Of a stretch of 64,000 bases of DNA, positions 50,466 to 58,188 are shown one piece after another. Below the pieces are notes generated by a model that worked only from the letters and a program-made list of their open reading frames with translations, had not been told where the DNA came from and searched no databases. Within the stretch, counting starts at the first letter, position 1. Each line of letters opens with the position of its first letter. This DNA comes from an uncultured Prevotella sp. (GTDB taxonomy: Bacteria; Bacteroidota; Bacteroidia; Bacteroidales; Bacteroidaceae). The translations under genes and the position numbers were made by a program. The stretch is from assembly GCA_900771975.1 (NCBI GenBank), contig CAAGPV010000078.1:1-64000 (forward strand). The letters run 5' to 3'.

Positions 50466-51911
50466 ATGAGGCAAGATGAATTAACCTACGCCATACAACA
50501 GGAATTCCAAAAGGAACCGACGAACGACCAAAAGCAAGCAATACGCACGTTTATAGATTTTCTGACAGATACCGACCGCCAATCAGTTATGATTCTGCGG
50601 GGTTCTGCTGGTACGGGAAAGACGACGTTGGCCGGTGCATTGGTGCGTGCTATGCAACGGCTGCATCAGCGGGTTATGCTTTTGGCACCTACCGGACGAG
50701 CAGCCAAAGTGTTCTCATTGTATTCCAACCATCCGGCATTCACCATTCATCGGCGTATATACCGTGAACAAAAGTTTGTTGGTGCGGAAGGGGGTGTGTT
50801 CCAGTTGAACAACAACTGCTTCCATGATATGTTGTTTATGGTGGACGAGAGTTCGATGATAGCCAATATGGGATTGGCCGAATCAGCGTTTGGAAGTGGT
50901 TGTCTATTGGACGATTTGGTGCAATATGTTTATCAGGGAGACAACTGTCGCCTGCTCCTCATTGGCGATACCGCGCAGTTGCCACCCGTGGGAGAAGTCG
51001 AAAGCCCTGCCCTTAACCCCCTTTTGCTTGCCGGTTATGGGTTGAAGGTTTTCCAATGTGACGTCAACGAGGTGTTGCGTCAAAGTGCTCAGTCGGGAAT
51101 ACTAAGTAATGCAACGATGATTAGGCAGATGATTACGCATGACGAAAAGACACAATTGCCCCAAATACATTTACGTTCATTCCCCGACTTGTCTGTTGTA
51201 ACGGGTGACGAGTTGATAGAGACCATGTCGTCCAGCTATTCTGAGGTGGGAATGGATGAGACTATTGTCATCACGCGTTCAAACAAGAGAGCCAATATAT
51301 ACAATCAAGGCATACGGAACCGTATTCTTGACCGCGAAGAAGAACTCTCTACAACCGATTTGCTGATGATAGTCCGTAATAAATACTTTGATACAAAAAA
51401 CGAAAGACAGTCGGTTTCGTCCACTCCGGCTTATATTGCCAATGGCGACAGAGCGGTTGTCAAACGGGTGAGAAATGTCATAGAACTGTATGATTTCCGT
51501 TTTGCTGATGTTACATTGGCCTTTCCTGACTATGATAATTTCGAAATGGACGATGTTGTTATCCTTGATACGCTCACCTCTGAAGCTCCTGCTTTAACCC
51601 GTGAACAGTCAGAACATTTGTTTGAGTCGGTGTTGGAAGACTATTCAGATGTACCGTTGAAGCGAGATCGGATAAAGCAGATAAAGCAAGACCGTTACTT
51701 TAATGCCCTGCAAGTGAAATATGCTTATGCCATTACTTGTCATAAAGCGCAAGGTGGTCAATGGGCACATGTCTATTTAGACCAAGGCTATATGACTGAA
51801 GAAATGCTTACGCCGGCTTATATCCATTGGCTTTATACGGCCTTTACGCGGGCTACCGAACACCTCTATTTGGTGAATTGGCCAAAGACACAAACCGTAG
51901 TTGAAGAATAA
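50466..51911 (+). CDS. RecD/Dda-like SF1B DNA helicase
   Basis: Predicted 5'-3' DNA helicase of superfamily 1B, 481 residues, cytosolic. Walker A is GSAGTGKTT at residues 46-54, motif Ia APTGRAAKV, motif II VDESSM, motif III IGDTAQLPPVG, motif V/VI region YAYAITCHKAQGGQW and LYTAFTRATEHLYLV. It lacks the long N-terminal domain of RecD2 and is closer in size to Dda-type enzymes. The next gene, a SprT-like protein, starts 16 bases later. A role in replication or repair is likely. Confidence 0.9.
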   Translation: MRQDELTYAIQQEFQKEPTNDQKQAIRTFIDFLTDTDRQSVMILRGSAGTGKTTLAGALVRAMQRLHQRVMLLAPTGRAAKVFSLYSNHPAFTIHRRIYREQKFVGAEGGVFQLNNNCFHDMLFMVDESSMIANMGLAESAFGSGCLLDDLVQYVYQGDNCRLLLIGDTAQLPPVGEVESPALNPLLLAGYGLKVFQCDVNEVLRQSAQSGILSNATMIRQMITHDEKTQLPQIHLRSFPDLSVVTGDELIETMSSSYSEVGMDETIVITRSNKRANIYNQGIRNRILDREEELSTTDLLMIVRNKYFDTKNERQSVSSTPAYIANGDRAVVKRVRNVIELYDFRFADVTLAFPDYDNFEMDDVVILDTLTSEAPALTREQSEHLFESVLEDYSDVPLKRDRIKQIKQDRYFNALQVKYAYAITCHKAQGGQWAHVYLDQGYMTEEMLTPAYIHWLYTAFTRATEHLYLVNWPKTQTVVEE

Positions 51912-51927
51912 TCTTACAAGAGTAGAA

Positions 51928-52593
51928 ATGCCGCAATTGACCCTTGAGATTTTGGTAAAACTGTTCGCTCACTGCAACGAAACTTATTTTGACGGGCAAC
52001 TTCCCATGCCCAAGTTGAAACTTTCGCGGGCAAAGACGCGTTTAGGACAGATGGCTTGCAAGAGAAGGGGTGGTTTCCGATTGACAGGATGGAGCCCGAA
52101 AGCCCATAAATATTATGATTTTTCTATCAGTATATCCACCTATTACAGTTTGTCAGACGATGAGCTGGAAGACGTAATGATTCATGAAATGATCCATTAT
52201 AGCATTGCTTATACCGGACTGGAAGACTCTTCTCCACATGGAAAGATATTTCGCGGTCTGATGGAGGCTATAAACAAACGGTTTGGACGTCATGTCTCGG
52301 TAACCTGCTCCACACGTCGACTACAACCCAGAATAACCCCTAAGCCCAAAAAACGTTTGGCACTGATTTTTGAGCTGGAGAATGAGGGCTACTTTCTGTC
52401 GGTGGTAAATCCACGGTATGCTGGCGAAATAGAACTTAAAATGCAGTCGTTGAAGTCTGTAAAATGCCGAACATGGTTGGAAACTTGTGATGAAAGGCTT
52501 ACCGGTTATCCGCAAGTGCGTTCGTTACGAGCACGAAAAATATCAAGGGAAAACTATTTGGAATGGTTGGATAAGGCCATTCCTAAAGGCTGA
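51928..52593 (+). CDS. SprT-like zinc metalloprotease domain protein
   Basis: Cytosolic protein of 221 residues with the SprT/Spartan-like zinc motif: His86-Glu87-x-x-His90 in MIHEMIHY and a likely third ligand His104 in SSPHGKIF. SprT-family proteins include DNA-protein crosslink proteases, which would fit the helicase gene just upstream, but that role is an inference. The ATG at 51928 is chosen; a TTG at 51901 inside the helicase gene gives a nonhomologous extension. Confidence 0.85.
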   Translation: MPQLTLEILVKLFAHCNETYFDGQLPMPKLKLSRAKTRLGQMACKRRGGFRLTGWSPKAHKYYDFSISISTYYSLSDDELEDVMIHEMIHYSIAYTGLEDSSPHGKIFRGLMEAINKRFGRHVSVTCSTRRLQPRITPKPKKRLALIFELENEGYFLSVVNPRYAGEIELKMQSLKSVKCRTWLETCDERLTGYPQVRSLRARKISRENYLEWLDKAIPKG

Positions 52594-52646
52594 CACAATA
52601 GGGGGCAGAAGTTCTCCTATGGTTGCAGATTTGTTAATGTCGGCTT

Positions 52647-52663
52647 ATGGCCAATTAGGCCAT
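52647..52663 (+). terminator. Hairpin after the SprT-like gene
   Basis: ATGGCC / GGCCAT with a 5-base loop and no T-run, 53 bases after the stop. Only a possible terminator. Confidence 0.3.
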
Positions 52664-52741
52664 TGTAAAATGAGAGAGGAAAAACCGTCTGTATAGGCAA
52701 TAAAACAAACTTTCAGTTCGTTATTTTTTCAAAAGCATATT

Positions 52742-53485
52742 ATGAAGATTAACCTATCCAAACGAAAGGTGCTGACCCTTTCACTGTCAACAACGGCATT
52801 GATGGCTTCTGCTATCAATTCGCAGGCTAACCCCTTTGCCGTTTATGGCATTACAGATCAGCAGGTTGTCCGCATAGCCATTGCCATTGGGGTGATAGGC
52901 ATAGTGGCTCTTGTACTGGCTCTTGTGGCTCTTGTAAAGGCTGGCGAAAAGATGGGGCTTGATGACTACAACAATATCGTTGGTTTTATAGACCAACGTT
53001 CTGAAGAGTTGAACCAAGCTTTGGAGGCCGCTTTGCAATCCCCAAAAGCACAAACAGAGGAAAATAATCGTTCTAAACGAACCCAGCAGGACAATACCCC
53101 AACTTCTCTTGGCGACCAGCCTCCTTTGGGTAATGGCAAGATGATGAAGTCTCAGACAACAGATAAAGGGTTGCGCCAAGGCTATTTCCCTGCAAATGAA
53201 GGTGATAGCTTTGTCACTTTGACAGAGAAGAAAGAAGCGGAGACCTTGTTCCGAGTCGATTTCGGTAATACAACAGACGAGCGTAATGGACTGATAGACT
53301 ATATTGGAACTTTAGAAGACTTGCGGACAAAGGATAACCGCCTGATAGGAATGTCTGTGTTGTTGAAAGACAATGGTGTAACACCTCTGCAAGCAACTCG
53401 CTTTATTGTAACCCACAAGGGACAAGTTGCACGAATGAACAAGCAATGGGTTATTTTAACGCCGGTTGTTTTACAACTTGCTTAA
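52742..53485 (+). CDS. Membrane protein of unknown function
   Basis: A 247-residue protein I do not recognise. It has a hydrophobic N-terminal helix (about residues 9-28) that may be a signal peptide or anchor, a second strong membrane helix at about 42-66 (IAIAIGVIGIVALVLALVAL), a coiled-coil-like segment 75-100, a low-complexity Gln/Asn/Ser linker 103-150, and a C-terminal folded-looking domain from about 160 (FVTLTEKKEAETLFRVDF). It could be an envelope regulator or sensor; nothing in the context decides this. A hairpin follows the stop. Confidence 0.7.
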   Translation: MKINLSKRKVLTLSLSTTALMASAINSQANPFAVYGITDQQVVRIAIAIGVIGIVALVLALVALVKAGEKMGLDDYNNIVGFIDQRSEELNQALEAALQSPKAQTEENNRSKRTQQDNTPTSLGDQPPLGNGKMMKSQTTDKGLRQGYFPANEGDSFVTLTEKKEAETLFRVDFGNTTDERNGLIDYIGTLEDLRTKDNRLIGMSVLLKDNGVTPLQATRFIVTHKGQVARMNKQWVILTPVVLQLA

Positions 53486-53500
53486 TGGCGTGTAAGTGTG

Positions 53501-53523
53501 TTGTGTGCGAACACAATTTGTTT
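53501..53523 (+). terminator. Terminator after the unknown membrane protein
   Basis: TTGTGT / ACACAA with a GCGA tetraloop followed by TTTGTTTG. Short but tightly capped. Confidence 0.55.
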
Positions 53524-53572
53524 GATATGCGTCAAGAAAATGTCAATTAGAACATAAAAAAGCAGAGATGAT

Positions 53573-53604
53573 GTTGTGAGAATTCCAAAATCGTTCTACC
53601 TTTG
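53573..53604 (+). promoter_or_regulatory. Promoter of the 53.6 kb transcript
   Basis: GTTG (53573-53576), 20 bases, TACCTTTG (53597-53604) on the plus strand. It lies about 400 bases before the patatin gene. Confidence 0.6.
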
Positions 53605-53607
53605 CAT

Positions 53608-53870
53608 CGTCAAAAGGTTAATAGATTGTTTAGGTTAGTAAATATTGATTTAGGTTTTAGTTATTAGGTAATAGATTGTTTGGAGTTTCAACTAAGGTGT
53701 TAGTGATTAAGGTAACTCAAAAGATTGATTTTAAGGTTAACAGTTTCGATGCAGATTAATGGGGAACGCCGTGAGGCGTGAACCAACAATCCGTGTTGAG
53801 AATACAAGAAAGAGGTTCTGAAAGCAAATGTGAAATATGCTTCTTTCTTTATATTTTTTCTTTCACACAT
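53608..53870 (+). ncRNA. Candidate noncoding RNA or long patatin leader
   Basis: No convincing gene lies in this stretch. After a good promoter there are AT-rich direct repeats (AATAGATTGTTT at about 53622 and 53672, with related AGGTTA-type copies), then a GC-rich hairpin ACGCC/GGCGT with a GTGA tetraloop at about 53766-53779, then possible stems around 53830-53860 and a T-rich tract. It may be a small RNA or the leader of the patatin gene. The remaining bases to 54009 show nothing I recognise. Confidence 0.4.
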
Positions 53871-54009
53871 TTTCGTATACAACATATTTTTTATAGTTTC
53901 ACCATTGGTTGTTTTGATAAAAGAAATCTGCCATTTCGTCTGCAAATGTCTAATCTTGTAATATTGGCATGGTTTTGGATGGATGATTAAAAGAGAAAAG
54001 ATAGACAAA

Positions 54010-54924
54010 ATGAAACTGACAACATTCTTTCATAAAGAGAAAAAAGACGTGGCTTTGGTACTTTCGAGCGGAGGAGCTCGTGGATTGGCCCATATAGGAG
54101 CTATAGATGAACTTCTTAAACGAGGATATCATATAACTTCTGTTGCTGGCACATCTATGGGAGCTTTGGTTGCCGGAATGTATGCCAGTGGCTATTTTGA
54201 CGAATTCAAAGAATGGATGGCTCAGGTAGATCGCAAGAAGATGCACAGCTTGACAGACTTCTCCATAGGCTTAGACCACATCGTTAAGGGAGATCGCATC
54301 ATCGAGGCTATCAAAAAGGTTGTTCCAGATGTACGGATAGAGGACTTGCCTATCCCTTTTCGGGCGATTGCTACCGATTGGAATACGGGCAAGGAGGTGG
54401 TGTTTGACCATGGGAGCCTTTACGAAGCCATACGTTGTTCTATCTCTGTGCCGGCTTATTTCAGCCCGATTCGCCGAGGAGAAAAGCTTTTAATAGATGG
54501 AGGCATCACCAACCCGTTGCCTTTGGACAGGGTTGTTCGCAAAAAAGACGATTTGCTTGTGGCTGTAAACGTCAGCGGACACGACTATGCAGCTATATAT
54601 AAGCGAAAGAAAGCCATAGAGGCTTGGAAGATGAAAAATTCCCGTGTGACCAGCCTTCTCAAGCGTTTGTTGCCAGAAGGCTTGGACCCCAATCTCAATT
54701 ACTTCACGTTGTTGTCTCAGACCATTAGCATCAGTATTGCCCAAAACGCACGTAGAAGCATTTTGCTGAACCCTCCCGACATCTTGATTGATATACCAAT
54801 GAAGCGTTATGGAAGTGGCGACTATGACAAATATGCACAGATATATAAGGTGGGAGAGCGGAAAGCGATTTCCGCCATCACACGTTACGAACACCGAAAA
54901 CGTTCGATTTTGCAACGGCTTTAA
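54010..54924 (+). CDS. Patatin-like phospholipase
   Basis: Serine lipid acyl hydrolase of the RssA/patatin type. The 304-residue protein has the oxyanion motif SSGGARGLAH, the catalytic dyad Ser49 in GTSMG and Asp163 in DGG(ITN), with no signal peptide, so it is probably cytosolic or membrane-peripheral. An ATG at 53983 is in frame; I prefer 54010 because family members begin with an MKLTTFF-like segment directly before the domain. Substrate lipid unknown. It ends at a strong bidirectional hairpin. Confidence 0.9.
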   Translation: MKLTTFFHKEKKDVALVLSSGGARGLAHIGAIDELLKRGYHITSVAGTSMGALVAGMYASGYFDEFKEWMAQVDRKKMHSLTDFSIGLDHIVKGDRIIEAIKKVVPDVRIEDLPIPFRAIATDWNTGKEVVFDHGSLYEAIRCSISVPAYFSPIRRGEKLLIDGGITNPLPLDRVVRKKDDLLVAVNVSGHDYAAIYKRKKAIEAWKMKNSRVTSLLKRLLPEGLDPNLNYFTLLSQTISISIAQNARRSILLNPPDILIDIPMKRYGSGDYDKYAQIYKVGERKAISAITRYEHRKRSILQRL

Positions 54925-54956
54925 TTTCAGTTGCAAGAAGTTTTCTTATAGCACAA

Positions 54957-54997
54957 GAAAGCCGGCAAGCACTTTTTTATGGTGCTTGCCGGCTTTC
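54957..54997. terminator. Bidirectional terminator between patatin and alaS
   Basis: A perfect 16-base stem (GAAAGCCGGCAAGCAC) with a 9-base loop lies between the convergent ends of the patatin and alaS genes. Confidence 0.85.
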
Positions 54998-55027
54998 GTA
55001 TAGGGCAATAATGCCTTTATGGGCAGA

Positions 55028-57649
55028 TTAGAGTTGGGCCAACTCTATTACTTTGTCTACTGCTGCATTGATGCCATCGGCATTCTTTCCACCTGCCTGA
55101 GCATAGTGGGGTTGTCCGCCACCACCACCTTGAATGAGTTTGGCGGCTTCTCTTATGATTTTGCCGGCGTTAAGTTCATGATCTTTCACCATATCGTCAC
55201 TTAACATCACGCTCAGAAGAGGTTTGTTGTTGGAAATTGTACCAATTACGCAAACAAGGTTTTCCGGAATGGCTTCACGCACTTTGAATACCAAGTCTTT
55301 TGCTGAAGCTGCATCTAAAGGAAGAACCGCCTTTACAACTTTCACGCCATTGACGTCAATAGCACGTTCTACGAGGTCTTTCTTCAGGCGCTCTACAGCT
55401 TGTGCCTGAAATTTCTCAATGCTTTTGCGCATTTCGTCGTGCTCGTCAATATATTTCTTGATAACGCCTTCAAGGTCTTTTGCATTGTTGAAGAAGCCTT
55501 TTATAGAGGTGAGAACATCCTGCAATTTATAGATGGCTTCTTCGCAAGTCTTGCCAGTCATGGCTTCAATACGGCGGATGCCTGCGGCAACACTGCTTTC
55601 GCTAACAATCTTAAAGAATCCTATATGGCCTGTGCTCTGTACATGAATACCACCACAGAATTCACAAGAAGGACCGAAGCGTACAACGCGCACCTTGTCT
55701 CCATATTTTTCTCCGAAGAGAGCGATGGCTCCCAACTTCTTGGCTTCTTCCAAAGGTGTGTCACGATGTTCGTCAAGAGGTAGGTCCTGACGAATCATGT
55801 CGTTGACAAGGCGTTCTACTTTGCGAAGCTCTTCGTCTGTAATCTTTTGGAAATGAGAAAAGTCAAAGCGAAGGGTATCTGCGCTGACATACGAACCTTT
55901 CTGTTCAATATGGTCGCCCAAGACTTGTTTTAAGGCATAGTCCAACAAGTGGGTAGCGGTGTGATTGGCTGCCGAACCATTTCGCTTGTCTATGTCTACG
56001 CAAGCCATAAATTCTGCAGAAGGATTTTTCGGGAGTTGCTTGATGATGTGTATAGACTGGTTGTTCTCTCGTTTTGTATCTATCACGTCAACCGTTTCTT
56101 CTGCGCCAACAAGGGCCCCGGTGTCACCGACTTGGCCTCCCATTTCGCCATAGAAAGGAGTGTGGTCAAGCACTACCTCGTAGAAGGAGTTCTTCTTTTG
56201 GGTAACTTTCCGGTAGCGCAGTATGTGACATTCATATTCGGTATAGTCGTAACCGACAAATTCCTGCTCACCTTCACGCAACACTTCCCAGTCTCCATTT
56301 TCTACAGCGGCTGCATTGCGGGCGCGAGCTTTCTGTTTTTGCATCTCTTCGTCAAATCCTTTTTCGTCAACGGTGTACCCGTTTTCACGGCAAATAAGCT
56401 CTGTAAGGTCAAGGGGAAATCCGTAAGTGTCGAAAAGACGGAATGCAGAAACACCGTCAAGCACCGTTTTTTCATGTGCTTTCAATTCGTCCATATCGCC
56501 ATTCAGAAGGTTTATGCCTTTGTCCAATGTGCGTAGGAAGCTATCTTCTTCTTCTTTCATGACGCGTCCGATAAGTTCCTGTTGTGCTTGAAGCTCAGGA
56601 TAGGCTTCACCCATTTCTCTTACGAGCACCGGAACGAGCTTGAACATGAAAGCTTCTTTTTGTCCGAGGAAGGTGTAGGCATAGCGTACGGCACGGCGTA
56701 AGATACGGCGAATGACATAACCGGCCTTTGCGTTGCTTGGCAATTGTCCGTCGGCAATGCTGAAAGCTACGGCACGCAGGTGGTCGGCGATGACGCGCAT
56801 GGCCACATCTGTTTCTTCTTTGACGCCATACTTCAAGCCCGAAAGCCGTTCAATCTCGTTGATGATAGGCTGGAAGATGTCAGTATCATAGTTGGAATGT
56901 TTGTCTTGAAGCATACGTACCAAACGCTCAAATCCCATACCGGTATCGATGACGTGCATAGGCAGAGGCTCTAATGAACCGTCTGACTTGCGGTTGTATT
57001 GCATGAAGACGATGTTCCATATTTCTATGACCTGAGGATTGTCTTTGTTGACCAGTTCCCGTCCTGGAACCTGTGCCTTTTCTTCTGGCGTGCGCGAGTC
57101 TACGTGGATTTCCGAGCAGGGTCCGCAAGGGCCAGTATCGCCCATTTCCCAAAAGTTGTCGTGCTTGTTGCCATTGATGATATGGTCGGCGGGAACGTGT
57201 TTAGCCCAATAACTGGCTGCTTCATCGTCGCGCTCAAGTCCTTCAGCTTTGTCTCCTTCAAAGACGGTAACATAAAGGTCTTTAGGGTCGAGGTGCAAAA
57301 CGTCTACCAAGTACTCCCATGCATAGTCGATGGCTCCTTCTTTAAAATAGTCGCCAAAGCTCCAGTTGCCAAGCATTTCAAACATGGTGTGGTGGTAAGT
57401 GTCGTGGCCTACCTCTTCCAGATCGTTGTGCTTACCGCTTACGCGCAAACATTTTTGTGAGTCGGTGCGACGTCTTGGTTCTGGGCTCTTTGTTCCAAGA
57501 ATAATATCCTTCCACTGGTTCATACCAGCATTGGTAAACATCAACGTGGGGTCGTCCTTTATAACCATAGGGGCGGACGGGACGATGACGTGTCCTTTCG
57601 ACTCAAAGAACTTCTTAAATGAGTCTCGGATTTCGTTTGCAGTCATCAT
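55028..57649 (-). CDS. alaS: Alanyl-tRNA synthetase
   Basis: Class II enzyme that charges tRNA-Ala and edits mischarged Ser/Gly. The 873-residue protein has the catalytic core (FFESKGHVIVPSAP, NAGMNQWKDIILG, EMGDTGPCGPCSEIH, DTGMGFERLVRMLQ), the editing domain with zinc ligands in NHTATHLL and CEFCGGIHV, and the C-Ala domain ending in a Gly-rich GGGGGQPHYAQAGG segment. Start is the first of two adjacent ATGs (57649 or 57646). Its promoter is interleaved with that of the divergent merR gene. Confidence 0.98.
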   Translation of the reverse strand: MMTANEIRDSFKKFFESKGHVIVPSAPMVIKDDPTLMFTNAGMNQWKDIILGTKSPEPRRRTDSQKCLRVSGKHNDLEEVGHDTYHHTMFEMLGNWSFGDYFKEGAIDYAWEYLVDVLHLDPKDLYVTVFEGDKAEGLERDDEAASYWAKHVPADHIINGNKHDNFWEMGDTGPCGPCSEIHVDSRTPEEKAQVPGRELVNKDNPQVIEIWNIVFMQYNRKSDGSLEPLPMHVIDTGMGFERLVRMLQDKHSNYDTDIFQPIINEIERLSGLKYGVKEETDVAMRVIADHLRAVAFSIADGQLPSNAKAGYVIRRILRRAVRYAYTFLGQKEAFMFKLVPVLVREMGEAYPELQAQQELIGRVMKEEEDSFLRTLDKGINLLNGDMDELKAHEKTVLDGVSAFRLFDTYGFPLDLTELICRENGYTVDEKGFDEEMQKQKARARNAAAVENGDWEVLREGEQEFVGYDYTEYECHILRYRKVTQKKNSFYEVVLDHTPFYGEMGGQVGDTGALVGAEETVDVIDTKRENNQSIHIIKQLPKNPSAEFMACVDIDKRNGSAANHTATHLLDYALKQVLGDHIEQKGSYVSADTLRFDFSHFQKITDEELRKVERLVNDMIRQDLPLDEHRDTPLEEAKKLGAIALFGEKYGDKVRVVRFGPSCEFCGGIHVQSTGHIGFFKIVSESSVAAGIRRIEAMTGKTCEEAIYKLQDVLTSIKGFFNNAKDLEGVIKKYIDEHDEMRKSIEKFQAQAVERLKKDLVERAIDVNGVKVVKAVLPLDAASAKDLVFKVREAIPENLVCVIGTISNNKPLLSVMLSDDMVKDHELNAGKIIREAAKLIQGGGGGQPHYAQAGGKNADGINAAVDKVIELAQL

Positions 57650-57687
57650 ATTATTATTTAATCTTAAATATTATTTTTATGAAAAGT

Positions 57688-57723
57688 GTTGCAAAGATAC
57701 TGAGTTTTGATTATTTTTGCAAA
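57688..57723. promoter_or_regulatory. Interleaved alaS and merR promoters
   Basis: Minus strand for alaS: TTTG (57723-57720), 20 bases, TATCTTTG (57699-57692). Plus strand for merR: GTTG (57688-57691), 20 bases, TATTTTTG (57712-57719). The two fit within the same 36 bases, so polymerase cannot occupy both at once. Confidence 0.7.
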
Positions 57724-57757
57724 TAAATTAATAACTGTTTGAACGAGAGAAAGCAAA

Positions 57758-58096
57758 ATGACAGACAATTCCCACAAGTTGTATTATTCTATAAAAGAGG
57801 TGGCAGAAATGCTGAATGTCACTCCAACGTTGTTGCGTTATTGGGAAAGCGAATTTCCACATTTGCGTCCTAAAACGACAGGCAATAGGGTAAGGCAGTA
57901 TTCACAAAAGGATATTGACCAACTGAAAGTTATCTATAATCTTGTGAAAGTGCGCGGATTCAAGCTTGCTGCAGCACGCAAAATGTTGCAGGAAAACCGC
58001 AGTGGGGCAGACAAAACTCAGAAAGTGATGGAAAATCTGATATCTGTACGTGATCAGTTGAAAGATTTGAAAAAGCAATTGGAGGGTTTGGTCTAA
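57758..58096 (+). CDS. MerR-family transcriptional regulator
   Basis: Small DNA-binding regulator of 112 residues: N-terminal MerR winged helix-turn-helix (YYSIKEVAEMLNVTPTLLRYWESEFPHL; YSQKDIDQLKVIYNLV) and a short dimerising helix rich in Lys/Gln (ISVRDQLKDLKKQLEGL). No effector domain or Cys metal site is visible, so the signal is unknown. It is transcribed away from alaS and ends at a strong bidirectional hairpin. Confidence 0.92.
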   Translation: MTDNSHKLYYSIKEVAEMLNVTPTLLRYWESEFPHLRPKTTGNRVRQYSQKDIDQLKVIYNLVKVRGFKLAAARKMLQENRSGADKTQKVMENLISVRDQLKDLKKQLEGLV

Positions 58097-58114
58097 TTTG
58101 TTTTTTGCTAAATA

Positions 58115-58157
58115 AATGCGGGCGTGTCAGCTTTTATGCTTTTGACACGCCCGCATT
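58115..58157. terminator. Bidirectional terminator after merR
   Basis: A perfect 15-base stem (AATGCGGGCGTGTCA) with a 13-base loop lies between the ends of merR and the CE8 gene. Confidence 0.82.
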
Positions 58158-58188
58158 GGTTTTCAGTCAGTTCTTACTTCTATATTGT

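Noticed and set aside
53778..53990. 70-codon frame in the 53.8 kb gap
   Set aside because: No start context, composition changes abruptly along the frame, and it runs over a hairpin and T-rich tract; treated as noncoding.
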